DNA of 64,000 nucleotides from Psychroserpens sp041224425 (GCF_041224425.1 NZ_JBGFGL010000080.1:248001-312000); one strand, 5' to 3'. Positions 33,297 to 42,249 are shown, counted from the first letter of the stretch. Notes: generated by a model not told the origin, from the letters alone. Program-made: numbers and translations.

Positions 33297-34400
33297 TTAG
33301 AAATCAAATTTCAGTTGTACACTAACCGAAGTTTTTTCGGGTTCTTTTTTGGGTGTTTTTTGTGTGTTGAGATTTGATAAGGAAATTCCGAGCAGCCTCA
33401 CCGAATTCTGAAGTTTTTCTTGATATAATAACTCTTTTGCGTTCTCAAGAAGGATGCTTTTGTCACTAATAAAATAAGGCAAAGTCTTACTCCGCGTTTG
33501 AAGCGTAAAGTCGCTGTATTTGATTTTCAAGGTGATGGTTTTTCCAGCCACGTTGCTTTTAGAGAGTCTTTTTGAAACCTCCTCTGCAATGTGATCTAGT
33601 TTTTCCAACATAAAGACTTCCGAAGACAGGTTTTCACTAAAGGTACGTTCGGCAGCTAAAGACTTTCGAATGCGATTTGGCTTTACTTGACTATTGTGTA
33701 TACCTCTAACCACATGATAATAATAGGCGCCAGATTTTCCGAAGTTAGTTTCTAAGTAGCCTAATGATTTTGATTTCAAATCCTTACCAGTAAAAATACC
33801 TTTTTGGTACATCTTTTCGGCAGTGACTTTTCCAACGCCATAAAACTTTCTAATATCCAAGTTTTCCAAAAAGGAAATCACCTCTTCAGGGTTTACTGTT
33901 TTTTGTCCGTTAGGCTTGTTATAATCACTGGCCACTTTTGCAATAAATTTATTGATGGATATGCCTGCTGAAGCTGTCAGTCCAACTTCATTAAAGATGC
34001 GCTCTCTAATTTCCTTGGCAATTAAAGTGGCACTCGGATTCCCTTTTTTGTTTTCAGTGACATCCAAATAGGCTTCATCAAGCGATAAGGGCTCGACCAA
34101 GTCGGTATAATCGTAAAAGATCCTCCTGATTTTTTGTGAGAGTTCTTTGTAGCGTTCGAAATCGGTTCTAACAAAAATGAGATCTGGACAGAGCTTTGCT
34201 GCTAAACGACCAGACATAGCGCTTTTCACACCAAATTTTCTCGCTTCATAACTCGCCGCACTAATAACACCACGATTACCTCCACCACCAACAGCGATAG
34301 GTTTCCCCTTGAGTTCAGGGTTGTCCATTTGGGCAACAGACGCATAAAAGGCATCCATATCCACATGAATTATTTTTCGTATTGGTAAATCGCTTGGCAT
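33297..34400 (-). CDS. dinB: DNA polymerase IV
   Basis: A 367-residue Y-family polymerase: catalytic aspartate in HVDMDAFYASVAQMDNP, steric region GNRGVISAASYEARKFGV, the second catalytic pair in SLDEAYLDVTE, helix-hairpin-helix FYGVGKVTAEKMYQKGI, and a little-finger domain. The end (SVQLKFDF) fits a beta-clamp-binding peptide. It performs translesion synthesis. Divergent from the CYTH gene by 31 bp; no SOS box was recognised. Confidence 0.95.
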   Translation of the reverse strand: MPSDLPIRKIIHVDMDAFYASVAQMDNPELKGKPIAVGGGGNRGVISAASYEARKFGVKSAMSGRLAAKLCPDLIFVRTDFERYKELSQKIRRIFYDYTDLVEPLSLDEAYLDVTENKKGNPSATLIAKEIRERIFNEVGLTASAGISINKFIAKVASDYNKPNGQKTVNPEEVISFLENLDIRKFYGVGKVTAEKMYQKGIFTGKDLKSKSLGYLETNFGKSGAYYYHVVRGIHNSQVKPNRIRKSLAAERTFSENLSSEVFMLEKLDHIAEEVSKRLSKSNVAGKTITLKIKYSDFTLQTRSKTLPYFISDKSILLENAKELLYQEKLQNSVRLLGISLSNLNTQKTPKKEPEKTSVSVQLKFDF

Positions 34401-34431
34401 AATGTAAATTTAGACATTAAAAGTGTTCTGC

Positions 34432-34911
34432 ATGATTGAAATTGAACGTAAATTTTTAGTGCTTTCAAATAGCTTTAAGTCTTCATCCTATAAAGAGGCG
34501 AGAATTATTCAAGGGTTTTTAAACACCCATCCGGAGAGAACCGTAAGAGTTCGCTTAAGAGGAGAACAAGGCGTCTTAACGGTCAAGGGAAAGTCCAGTG
34601 ATGATGGATTGAAACGTTTTGAATGGGAAAAAGAGATTTCTAAACCTGATGCAGAATCACTTTTGCAACTTTGTGAAAAAGGTGTTATCGATAAGATAAG
34701 ATATTATATTAGAGTAGGAGACCATATTTTTGAAGTCGATGAGTTTTTGAGTGATAATCAAGGTTTAATCGTTGCTGAAATTGAATTGCAAGATGAAACA
34801 GAAGACTTCATAAAACCCGAATGGCTTGGAAGGGAAGTCACAGGAGAGGTTAAATACTACAATGCAGAATTAAGTAAAAATCCATACTCAACATGGACAA
34901 AAAAATCATAA
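34432..34911 (+). CDS. CYTH domain-containing protein
   Basis: Start at ATG 34432, giving the conserved opening MIEIERKFLV (the ExExK metal/phosphate motif); a GTG three codons earlier is less likely. The 159-residue protein matches the NMA0465-like triphosphate-tunnel group, with RTVRVRLRGE, LTVKG and EVDEF strands and the late VAEIEL glutamates. Members hydrolyse inorganic triphosphate or similar; the exact substrate here is unknown. A lipoprotein gene follows 3 nt later. Confidence 0.9.
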   Translation: MIEIERKFLVLSNSFKSSSYKEARIIQGFLNTHPERTVRVRLRGEQGVLTVKGKSSDDGLKRFEWEKEISKPDAESLLQLCEKGVIDKIRYYIRVGDHIFEVDEFLSDNQGLIVAEIELQDETEDFIKPEWLGREVTGEVKYYNAELSKNPYSTWTKKS

Positions 34912-34914
34912 AAC

Positions 34915-35445
34915 ATGAAGAATAATTTACTCATTTTAAGTTTGCTATGCTTTATTTTATCTTGTAAGGAAAGTGATAAAACGACAGTTGATTCTACTAA
35001 GGTTTTAGATACTGAAGTTATCGAAGTAGCTAAGGATTTAGAGCAGGAAAAAGAAATCACTACTGCAGAACTCAAAAAGAAATTGACTGGTAAAGGCTAT
35101 CAAATATTTGACTATGTAGATGAAAAAACAAAAGACACCATTTTAATGCAACAGTATTTTATAGCGTTTTTGAAACGAGGTGTTGTTCGCAACCAAAATG
35201 AAGAAGAAGCCAATCGGTTACAAACGGAACATTTGGCACATTTAGGAAAAATGTACGAATTAGGCTATGCTGATATTTCAGGTCCTTTTGGTGACGATGG
35301 TGATATCAGAGGCATTACGATTTACAACGTACCAACGCTTGAAATGGCAGATAGCCTAGCCAATGCAGATCCTATGGTAAAAGCAGGTCGATTGGAAATT
35401 GAAATCCATCCTTGGTGGGCAGCTAAAGGTTTTCCATTGCGATAA
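34915..35445 (+). CDS. YCII-related domain lipoprotein
   Basis: A 176-residue exported lipoprotein: signal peptide with lipobox LSC at C17, a charged linker (20-60), then a YciI-like ferredoxin fold (about 70-176) ending ADPMVKAGRLEIEIHPWWAAKG. Family catalytic role is unclear; YciI folds bind small acids or act as hydrolases. Starts 3 nt after the CYTH gene, and a terminator shared with the convergent HMA gene follows. Confidence 0.82.
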   Translation: MKNNLLILSLLCFILSCKESDKTTVDSTKVLDTEVIEVAKDLEQEKEITTAELKKKLTGKGYQIFDYVDEKTKDTILMQQYFIAFLKRGVVRNQNEEEANRLQTEHLAHLGKMYELGYADISGPFGDDGDIRGITIYNVPTLEMADSLANADPMVKAGRLEIEIHPWWAAKGFPLR

Positions 35446-35446
35446 A

Positions 35447-35474
35447 AAAACCCACTTACATGTAAGTGGGTTTT
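35447..35474. terminator. Bidirectional intrinsic terminator
   Basis: AAAACCCACTTACA (35447..35460) mirrors TGTAAGTGGGTTTT (35461..35474), a perfect inverted repeat between convergent genes with A/T runs at both flanks. Confidence 0.9.
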
Positions 35475-35494
35475 CAATATTATTTTTAAAAAAA

Positions 35495-36004
35495 CTAGGC
35501 TTTCTTCTTTTCTGCGCAACATGCTTTTGTGCAATTTTCTGCACACGCCATTTTTTCGGCTTTGGTTTTATCAGCACAACATGCTTTAGTACAATCTTCC
35601 TTACATGCTTCTTTTTCGTTGGAAAAATGCTCTACGGTTTTCATGTCTTTAACTTTGTAAGCATCACCAGCTTTAGCTACGGCCTCTTCCAATGAGTTTG
35701 GAGTGACTTTAGCTTCATCGTATTCTACCATAGCCAATTCTTTTTCAAAATCAACTTTAGCAGATTTCACACCATCCATATTGGCAATTTTCTTTTCGAT
35801 AGTTTTAGCACAACCCATAGCACAGGTCATACCTTCAATACCAAACTCTGCTTTAGCATAAGTGGCATTCGGATCTAATTCTTGCTTCGCCACAGTAAGC
35901 TCCTTGTTTTCAACAGTCTTTACTTCAGGTTTTGCTTCTGTTTTACATCCCATAATAGCCATAGAGAGAAAGGCTACAATTGCTATATTTTTTAATGTAT
36001 TCAT
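35495..36004 (-). CDS. Heavy-metal-associated (HMA) lipoprotein with cysteine-rich tail
   Basis: A 169-residue exported lipoprotein, lipobox IMGC at C20. Residues about 50-115 are an HMA domain, but its metal loop is GMTCAMGC (C61, C65), a CxxxC rather than the usual CxxC. The tail (about 130-169) has eight cysteines in two similar blocks, each with CTKACCA, separated by lysine-rich linkers, like a small metallothionein. It likely binds copper, zinc or another soft metal in the periplasm or at the membrane surface. A -7 element TATGTTTG (36036..36029) lies upstream. Confidence 0.85.
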   Translation of the reverse strand: MNTLKNIAIVAFLSMAIMGCKTEAKPEVKTVENKELTVAKQELDPNATYAKAEFGIEGMTCAMGCAKTIEKKIANMDGVKSAKVDFEKELAMVEYDEAKVTPNSLEEAVAKAGDAYKVKDMKTVEHFSNEKEACKEDCTKACCADKTKAEKMACAENCTKACCAEKKKA

Positions 36005-36028
36005 AAATTTTAAATATTGAATTTACAG

Positions 36029-36036
36029 CAAACATA
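36029..36036 (-). promoter_or_regulatory. Candidate -7 element (TATGTTTG) of the HMA lipoprotein gene
   Basis: Minus-strand match to TAnnTTTG, 24 nt before the ATG at 36004; no clear -33 TTG. Confidence 0.4.
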
Positions 36037-36097
36037 ATAAATATCGCTGTTTCTTGCATTAAAATTAACGATTTTTGTGACTTAGTTAAGGAATCTT

Positions 36098-36976
36098 ATG
36101 AAGTATAGCAATAGCAAATGGTTGAACTTATTACTGCTCGCTGTAATTTGGGGCAGTTCGTTTATTTTGATAAAAAAGTCCTTGTTAGGTTTGAGTCCTT
36201 ATCAACTGGGAGCATTGCGAACAGTAATCTCGGGATTACTACTTTTTTCAGTTGGATTGACTAGCATCAAAGCGATAAAAAAGAATGAATGGAAATGGAT
36301 TGTTATTACAGGTTTTTTAGGATCTTTCTTTCCAGCATTTTTGTTTGCTTTTGCAGAAACTGAAATTGATAGCGCCGTGACTTCGGTGTTAAATTCATTG
36401 GTGCCGCTTAACACCGTATTGTTTGGTTTTGCCGTGTTTAAAATCGCATCTACAAGACGACAAATCTTAGGCGTTATGGTTGGTTTTATTGGGACAAGCA
36501 TCTTGATCTTAAAAGGCGCTGAACTCAACCCTGAACAGAATTATCTTTATGTAGGTTTTATTTTATTGGCAACATGTATGTATGCCTTAAATGTAAACAT
36601 CATTAAAAAGCACTTGCAATACGTAAAACCTTTGAGTATTGCCACTGGCAATTATGTCGCTATTATTATACCAGCAATTGTGGTTTTGCTTTGGTCTGAT
36701 TTTTTCAATACTGAAACTTTTTCAAATCCCTTTTTTAAAACATCAATGCTTAGTGTTGTGGTACTATCCATTTTTGGAACAGCTTTGGCAAAGGTATTGT
36801 ACAATAAACTTGTTCAGGTTTCCACACCAGTCTTTGCGTCATCAGTGACTTATTTAATGCCTGTTGTGGCTTTGTTTTGGGGTATTTTGGATGGAGAAGA
36901 TTTTGGACCGATTCAGATTTTGGGGAGCTTGATCATATTGGTTGGTGTGTACTTATCTCATAAAAGAAAGCGATAA
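36098..36976 (+). CDS. DMT family transporter (EamA domains)
   Basis: A 292-residue protein with ten predicted helices in two EamA repeats (about 8-140 and 150-288); the first opens WLNLLLLAVIWGSSFILIKKSL and carries the PxQLGALR segment, the second includes FASSVTYLMPVVALFWGILDGE. Such transporters export or import metabolites and amino acids; substrate unknown. Single gene with its own terminator, divergent from the HMA lipoprotein gene. Confidence 0.9.
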   Translation: MKYSNSKWLNLLLLAVIWGSSFILIKKSLLGLSPYQLGALRTVISGLLLFSVGLTSIKAIKKNEWKWIVITGFLGSFFPAFLFAFAETEIDSAVTSVLNSLVPLNTVLFGFAVFKIASTRRQILGVMVGFIGTSILILKGAELNPEQNYLYVGFILLATCMYALNVNIIKKHLQYVKPLSIATGNYVAIIIPAIVVLLWSDFFNTETFSNPFFKTSMLSVVVLSIFGTALAKVLYNKLVQVSTPVFASSVTYLMPVVALFWGILDGEDFGPIQILGSLIILVGVYLSHKRKR

Positions 36977-36978
36977 AA

Positions 36979-37012
36979 AAAACCGAAGCTAAAACTTTAG
37001 CTTCGGTTTTTT
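36979..37012 (+). terminator. Intrinsic terminator of the DMT transporter gene
   Basis: AAAACCGAAGCTAAA and TTTAGCTTCGGTTTT pair over 15 bp with a 2-nt gap in the tip, followed by T. The A run on the other side means it can also act for the minus-strand M16 operon. Confidence 0.9.
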
Positions 37013-37033
37013 GTTTTATTGCAATGAAAACGA

Positions 37034-39136
37034 TTAGTTAAAATCAGCTTCAGTAACCCCTTCATTAAATTTAATGGATGTTGAGTTCAAAATTACAACT
37101 TGTGGTCCATTAATTACTTTTTGCGTGTGAGGCAACATGACACCGTTCACGTCTTTATAGTCAGAGAAATCAACTGTTGTAGTCACAGTTTGACCTTGCT
37201 GTTCTGATGTTGATTCAGTTCTAACCAAATAACCTGTTTCGGTATCATAAAAACGATAAGAAACATCGTCACCATTAGCAACCTTAACTTTATAAACATC
37301 TTTACCTTCTACAGTGGTAACCGATTCAATAGACATTGTAGCAGTATCCATGTATAATTCTGGGAACAGACCTTTCTCTTCCATTTTGTTGGAAATTTGA
37401 TCTTCTGTCATCGGAATTTTCATCCCTTGTTGCTCAGTATATCCATTAGAACCATCAAATTTTTGCTTCATAATGGTTCCCATGCCTTCTATAGTCATTT
37501 CCATAGATTCTTTATTAGGAGCCATTGCCTTGATGGTTGCTTTAGGCTTGAAAGGCGCACCTTCAATCGTAACATCAGCATTGGTAAGCATGGTATTGAT
37601 GTCTTGAAGTTTTTGTTTTCCTCCAACAGCCTCGATGTAAGCATTAACTACCTTTTCAGCATCAACACCTTCAGGAATTGGTTTTGAGTATACTGGTTTG
37701 TCTGTAGCGTTTGCATATTTATCATAGTATTTAACAGGAATTCCAGTTTTTTCAAGATTTTCAATAACATCACTTCCTTTACCTACAATTACAACCCTTG
37801 CATTTTCAGGTTTGATATACTTGTTAGCTACACGCATAACGTCATCTACGCTTACCGCATTGATTTTTTGTAAATACGTCGTGTAGAAGTTCTTAGGCAA
37901 ATTATTCAATTTAATGTTCAATGCATAGTTAGCAATGGTTTGTGGGTTTTCTAGTCCCATAATAAAGTTACCAACATACTTTGCCTTAGTGTCTTTAAGC
38001 ATTTGAGGGTCTACAGGCTCAGTTTTGATTCGCTTGATTTCCTTTAATGCCTCAACAACAGCACTATCGGTAACCATGTTTCTTACTTTGGCAGTAGCAC
38101 TAAAGGTGCCATACCCATATCTGTTGGCACTTAGTCTAGAATAGGCGCCATAGGTATAACCCTTGTCTTCACGTAAGTTCTTGAACAAGTAGCCTTCTCC
38201 ACCACCACCAAGAATACTATTGGCGATAATACTTGCATGATAGTCTTCATCATTCATCTTTAAATCAATACTGTTTGTAATATTGATACTAGATTGTGAT
38301 GCGTTTGGAAGGTCAACAAAGTTAATTTGTGTGTATTGCGCATTTGGATTAACAGGAGGTAGACTTGTTGAAACTTCAATGTCTGACTTTTCCCAAACAC
38401 CAAAATACTGTTCTATTTGTTTTTTAACCTTGCTTAAATCGACATCACCAATAACAACTAAATAAGCATTGTTTGGATTGAAATATTTTTCATAGAAAGC
38501 AACTGCGTCACCAAAAGTAACATTGTTAACTGTTTCTTCAGTTACAAATTCTCCATAAGGATGGTTTTTACCATACAATAATGCGTCTCCCACGCGATCA
38601 CCAATGGCATCAAGGCTTTTTTCTTGTGTTTTTAGTCCCTCTAGAAGTCTTTCCTTTTCTTTATTGAATTCTTCTTCAGTTAATAGAGGATTAATAGCTG
38701 CATCAGCCATAAGCTCTAATATTCTTTCAGAATACTTTGAAAGGGTTGCGGCATAACCTCCATTGATTCCAATATTTAAGGTAGCACCTAGAAAATCGAT
38801 TTCTTCGTTAAAATCATCTTTAGGAATACTAGTGGTTCCATTACCGAGCATATTCCCAATAAGGCTTTCAACACCAGCTTTTTTACCTGTAGCAATTGGT
38901 TTGTTGTCTATTCTTAATGAATAAGAAACCCTTGGTAGTTTATGGTTTTCAACAACCAAAACCTTAAGTCCGTTTTTTAATTCGAATTCACTAGGAACTT
39001 CTAATGAGATTTTTGGCTCAGGACCTGGCTTAGGTTGAACAGATCTATCTAATTGCGCATTTACAGTAACTACTGATACGAAGAAAAGTAATATAAATGC
39101 TGATAATTTTGTTTTCATGTTGTTTGCAATTTTCAT
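37034..39136 (-). CDS. M16 family peptidase-like protein, inactive-type subunit
   Basis: Start taken at ATG 39136, one base after the upstream stop (MKIANNMKTKLSAFILLFFVSVVTVNAQ; signal peptide). The 700-residue protein has two M16 domains (about 40-460), but the zinc motif position reads ESLIGNMLGNGT and lacks HxxEH, so it is the non-catalytic type. It keeps the arginine/tyrosine substrate region (GYTYGAYSRLSA). The last ~200 residues (after AEKVVNAYIEAVGGKQKLQDINTM) are a separate lipoprotein-carrier-like beta domain. It pairs with the active subunit encoded just upstream. Confidence 0.88.
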   Translation of the reverse strand: MKIANNMKTKLSAFILLFFVSVVTVNAQLDRSVQPKPGPEPKISLEVPSEFELKNGLKVLVVENHKLPRVSYSLRIDNKPIATGKKAGVESLIGNMLGNGTTSIPKDDFNEEIDFLGATLNIGINGGYAATLSKYSERILELMADAAINPLLTEEEFNKEKERLLEGLKTQEKSLDAIGDRVGDALLYGKNHPYGEFVTEETVNNVTFGDAVAFYEKYFNPNNAYLVVIGDVDLSKVKKQIEQYFGVWEKSDIEVSTSLPPVNPNAQYTQINFVDLPNASQSSINITNSIDLKMNDEDYHASIIANSILGGGGEGYLFKNLREDKGYTYGAYSRLSANRYGYGTFSATAKVRNMVTDSAVVEALKEIKRIKTEPVDPQMLKDTKAKYVGNFIMGLENPQTIANYALNIKLNNLPKNFYTTYLQKINAVSVDDVMRVANKYIKPENARVVIVGKGSDVIENLEKTGIPVKYYDKYANATDKPVYSKPIPEGVDAEKVVNAYIEAVGGKQKLQDINTMLTNADVTIEGAPFKPKATIKAMAPNKESMEMTIEGMGTIMKQKFDGSNGYTEQQGMKIPMTEDQISNKMEEKGLFPELYMDTATMSIESVTTVEGKDVYKVKVANGDDVSYRFYDTETGYLVRTESTSEQQGQTVTTTVDFSDYKDVNGVMLPHTQKVINGPQVVILNSTSIKFNEGVTEADFN

Positions 39137-39137
39137 C

Positions 39138-40466
39138 TTATTCTTCATCTTTTTGTGGTAAATATTCAATTTCTACACGCTGGTTTGGACTAAGATATTT
39201 TTTAGCCACAGATTGAATGTCTTCTCTAGTAATTGATCTGTAGATGTCAATTTCCTTATTAATTAAATTAACATCACCATACAGCAAGTAGTAGGTTGCA
39301 AGAGAACTTGCAATACCCTCAACACTTGAGTTTGAGTTTACAAATTGATTTTCAAACTGGTTGATTAGTTTTTGATGATCGCGTTCTGAAATTAATTCGG
39401 TTTGAATTTTAACGATCTCCTCATCCATTTCACTAAGCAAATTGTCAAGGGTAACGTCGCCTAGAGGCAATGCAAACATGGCAAATATATTGTAATCTTT
39501 TTGAGGAATGTTGACTGCAGCTACTTGTAAAGCTTGCTTCTGTTCGTCAACTAATTTTTTGTAAAGCACAGAACTTTTTCCACCACTTAAGTATGAAGAA
39601 ATCATGTCTAAAATGTAAGCATCTTTGGTTCCAAATCCTGGAGTTCTATAGGCTGCCAGAATTGCTGGAATTTGAATGTTTTTATCAAATGCTTGTGTTC
39701 TTACGGTTTCAGTAATAGGATCTTCTTTAGGGAAATTTCTAACCACTTCTTTTCCTCTTTTAACCTCACTGAAGTATTTTTTTACAAGAGATTTCGTCTT
39801 TTTTGTGTCAATATCACCAGCCACAATCAATACAGCGTTGTTAGGACCATAATAGTCTTTAAAATATTGGTTGAATTCTTCTAGTGTAGAAGCGTCTAAA
39901 TCTTCCATGTATCCAATGTTTGGATGCATATATGGATGCTTATTGAAAAGATTGGCGCCTAAAGTTTCGAAAATCTTACCATAAGGTGATTCGTAACGTT
40001 GACGTTTCTCTTCTTTTACTACTTCGTTTTGGGTATCTACACCAACTTGATCAATAACAGGGTGAAGCATACGCTCAGATTCTAACCACAAGCCAAGTTC
40101 TAATTTGTTTGATGGGAAAACCTCATAATAATAGGTTCTGTCTTGAGAGGTGTTCGCATTAAATCTCCCGCCATTTGCAGGAATAATTTTCATAAATTCA
40201 CCACGTTCAATGTTTTCAGAACCTTCAAACAAAAGATGTTCAAAAAAGTGAGCAAAACCAGTACGAGGTGCATCTGGAGTGCCTCCAAAATCTTTACCTC
40301 CAACATTGTACATAACTGAAGTGACAACAACTGGAGCAGTGTTATCTTGATGAAGAATTACATGTAATCCGTTGTCAAGATCAAATTCTTCAAATTTAAC
40401 TTCTTGTGCCGATGTCGCAAATATTGCGAGTACAAAAGCAGCTAAAGTAAATAAGCGTTTTTTCAT
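39138..40466 (-). CDS. M16 family zinc peptidase, catalytic subunit
   Basis: A 442-residue exported protease (signal peptide 1-20, ATSAQ). The inverted zinc motif HFFEH (H73-x-x-E76-H77) and a third ligand glutamate in NEVVKEEKRQRYE are present. Pitrilysin-like M16 enzymes of this length act as heterodimers, here with the inactive partner encoded next, probably degrading peptides in the periplasm. A -7 element TATTTTTG (40544..40537) lies 71 nt upstream. Confidence 0.92.
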   Translation of the reverse strand: MKKRLFTLAAFVLAIFATSAQEVKFEEFDLDNGLHVILHQDNTAPVVVTSVMYNVGGKDFGGTPDAPRTGFAHFFEHLLFEGSENIERGEFMKIIPANGGRFNANTSQDRTYYYEVFPSNKLELGLWLESERMLHPVIDQVGVDTQNEVVKEEKRQRYESPYGKIFETLGANLFNKHPYMHPNIGYMEDLDASTLEEFNQYFKDYYGPNNAVLIVAGDIDTKKTKSLVKKYFSEVKRGKEVVRNFPKEDPITETVRTQAFDKNIQIPAILAAYRTPGFGTKDAYILDMISSYLSGGKSSVLYKKLVDEQKQALQVAAVNIPQKDYNIFAMFALPLGDVTLDNLLSEMDEEIVKIQTELISERDHQKLINQFENQFVNSNSSVEGIASSLATYYLLYGDVNLINKEIDIYRSITREDIQSVAKKYLSPNQRVEIEYLPQKDEE

Positions 40467-40536
40467 GTGTGTTTGTTTTAATTAATTTTATCGTATTGTG
40501 AGTATGTGCGTTGTTAAAATTGTTACACAAGTTTTA

Positions 40537-40544
40537 CAAAAATA
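40537..40544 (-). promoter_or_regulatory. Candidate -7 element (TATTTTTG) of the M16 operon
   Basis: TAnnTTTG match on the minus strand 71 nt before ATG 40466; -33 TTG at poor spacing (13 nt). Confidence 0.4.
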
Positions 40545-40682
40545 GGGATTAGCTTTTCAAATTTTGGATTTTGAAGTGTAAAATTTATCTTAAAAGCAGT
40601 GCTTTAGTGCCTAATTTTCACGAATTTTAAGAGAATAGGTTAAAAAACCAAAATTTAGAATAACATTAAAACACTAACAATT

Positions 40683-41138
40683 ATGAACACATCATTAAAA
40701 GTTGCTTTAAAATATGGAATTATAGTTACTGTATGCCTTATCGCATACTTCTTGCTATTGAAGCTGTTTAATTTTCATGAAAACCCTTGGTTGAGAATCA
40801 TGAATGGCGTTATCATGTCCTTAGGAATTTATTATGCTATCAAATACTATAAGCTGAGTTCAGACCAAGAGTTCAGCTATATTAATGGAATGAAAACAGG
40901 TTTGCTAACTGGTTTTATTGCCACTGTAATTTTTACGGTTTTTATGGCTGTTTACATGTTTCATCTGGATGTTCCTTTTACCGAAAAATTACTTGGTGAC
41001 TGGTTTGGAGATTATGAAGTAAGTGCAAACATTTTACTTTTAATTGTATTTATTGAAGGCTTAACTTCTACAATCGTACTGTCAATGGCGTTTATGCAAC
41101 TACTCAAAAAAAGCCGAAATATTCCTCAAAAGGCCTAA
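40683..41138 (+). CDS. DUF4199-type membrane protein
   Basis: A 151-residue protein with four predicted membrane helices (about 9-27, 37-53, 71-92, 113-137) and a short basic C-terminus. The pattern, with FSYINGMKTGLLTGFIAT in the middle, matches the DUF4199 family, common and uncharacterised in Bacteroidota. Stands alone 77 bp before the rplU ATG, which has its own promoter. Confidence 0.75.
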   Translation: MNTSLKVALKYGIIVTVCLIAYFLLLKLFNFHENPWLRIMNGVIMSLGIYYAIKYYKLSSDQEFSYINGMKTGLLTGFIATVIFTVFMAVYMFHLDVPFTEKLLGDWFGDYEVSANILLLIVFIEGLTSTIVLSMAFMQLLKKSRNIPQKA

Positions 41139-41144
41139 AAACGT

Positions 41145-41174
41145 TTGTAGATTAATTAATTAGCAGTATATTTG
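41145..41174 (+). promoter_or_regulatory. Consensus promoter of rplU-rpmA
   Basis: TTG (41145..41147), exactly 19 nt, then TATATTTG (41167..41174): a perfect TTG-N19-TAnnTTTG, 41 nt before the rplU ATG. Fits strong ribosomal-protein expression. Confidence 0.88.
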
Positions 41175-41215
41175 CACTCATTTTTTAATAAATTAATTAA
41201 TAAAAACGTTACGCT

Positions 41216-41899
41216 ATGTACGCAATTGTAGAGATAGCAGGGCATCAATTTAAAGTTGAGAAAGACCAAAAAGTTTTTGTTAATCGTTTAGATACAGAAG
41301 AAGGAAAGAAAGTATCTTTTGACAATGTTCTTCTTATTGGTGACGATAGCAATGTAACTGTTGGCGCCCCAGCTATAGACGGAGCACAGATTAGTGCAAA
41401 AGTCTTAAAGCACCTTAAGGGTGACAAAGTCATCGTTTTCAAAAAGAAAAGAAGAAAAGGTTACCGTGTAAAAAATGGTCACAGACAAGCCTTATCTGAA
41501 ATCGTAATTGAAAGCATCGTGGCTTCTGGAGCTAAGAAAGCAACTCCAAAAAAAGAAACCAAAAAAGCAGAACCTAAAGCTGAGGTAAAAACTGAAGCTA
41601 AAAAGGAGGCGCCAAAAGCTACCGCTAAGAAAGCGACTGGTAAAGCAGACGATTTAAAGAAAATCGAAGGTGCTGGACCAAAAGCAGCTGAGGCATTGGT
41701 AAATGCTGGATATGATACATTTGCTAAAGTAGCAAAAGCGAAACCAGAAGAATTAAGCGCTGTGTTAACTGAAGCAAGTTCAAGATTAGCACACCTTGTT
41801 ACTGATACATGGCCAAAACAAGCTAAGTTGGCTGCTGAAGGTAAATGGGATGAGCTTAAAGCGTTACAAGATAAATTAGATGGTGGAATTGAAAAATAA
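41216..41899 (+). CDS. rplU: 50S ribosomal protein L21 with C-terminal extension
   Basis: Residues 1-103 are a standard bL21 (MYAIVEIAGHQFKVEKDQKV ... KKKRRKGYRVKNGHRQ). The protein continues to 227: a Lys/Ala/Glu-rich linker (about 105-143) and a helix-hairpin-helix-like domain (DLKKIEGAGPKAAEALVNAGYDTFAKVAK, about 145-215). Such extended L21 proteins occur in Flavobacteria; the extension's role is unknown, perhaps rRNA or nucleic-acid contact. Start and promoter are clear; rpmA follows 36 nt later. Confidence 0.95.
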   Translation: MYAIVEIAGHQFKVEKDQKVFVNRLDTEEGKKVSFDNVLLIGDDSNVTVGAPAIDGAQISAKVLKHLKGDKVIVFKKKRRKGYRVKNGHRQALSEIVIESIVASGAKKATPKKETKKAEPKAEVKTEAKKEAPKATAKKATGKADDLKKIEGAGPKAAEALVNAGYDTFAKVAKAKPEELSAVLTEASSRLAHLVTDTWPKQAKLAAEGKWDELKALQDKLDGGIEK

Positions 41900-41935
41900 T
41901 TCCATTTAAGTATAACAATATAAAACCTTAAGACA

Positions 41936-42196
41936 ATGGCTCATAAAAAAGGAGTAGGTAGTTCTAAAAACGGTAGAGAATCAGAATCGAAACGCTTAGG
42001 TGTTAAGATTTTTGGTGGACAAGCTGCTGTGGCTGGAAACATTATCGTAAGACAAAGAGGTTATACACATCATCCAGGTGAGAATGTGTATGGCGGAAAA
42101 GACCACACTTTACATGCTCAAGTTGACGGTATTGTAAGATTCTCAAAGAGAAAGGACGGAAAATCATTCGTTTCCGTAGACCCTTTTGAAGCATAA
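41936..42196 (+). CDS. rpmA: 50S ribosomal protein L27
   Basis: An 86-residue bL27 with the usual MAHKKGVGSSKNGRESESKRLGVK opening (no Firmicutes-type cleavable extension) and the IIVRQRGYTHHPGENV motif. The N-terminus reaches toward the peptidyl-transferase centre. Co-transcribed with rplU and followed by a strong terminator. Confidence 0.97.
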   Translation: MAHKKGVGSSKNGRESESKRLGVKIFGGQAAVAGNIIVRQRGYTHHPGENVYGGKDHTLHAQVDGIVRFSKRKDGKSFVSVDPFEA

Positions 42197-42218
42197 GAGT
42201 CTTTTCAAATTATTATAT

Positions 42219-42247
42219 AACCCACTCTAATTAGAGTGGGTTTTTTT
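42219..42247. terminator. Bidirectional intrinsic terminator after rpmA
   Basis: AACCCACTCTAA and TTAGAGTGGGTT form a perfect inverted repeat (42219..42242), followed by seven T (42241..42247). It serves rpmA and, from the other side, the MutS-like gene, whose stop lies at 42250. Confidence 0.92.
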
Positions 42248-42249
42248 AT

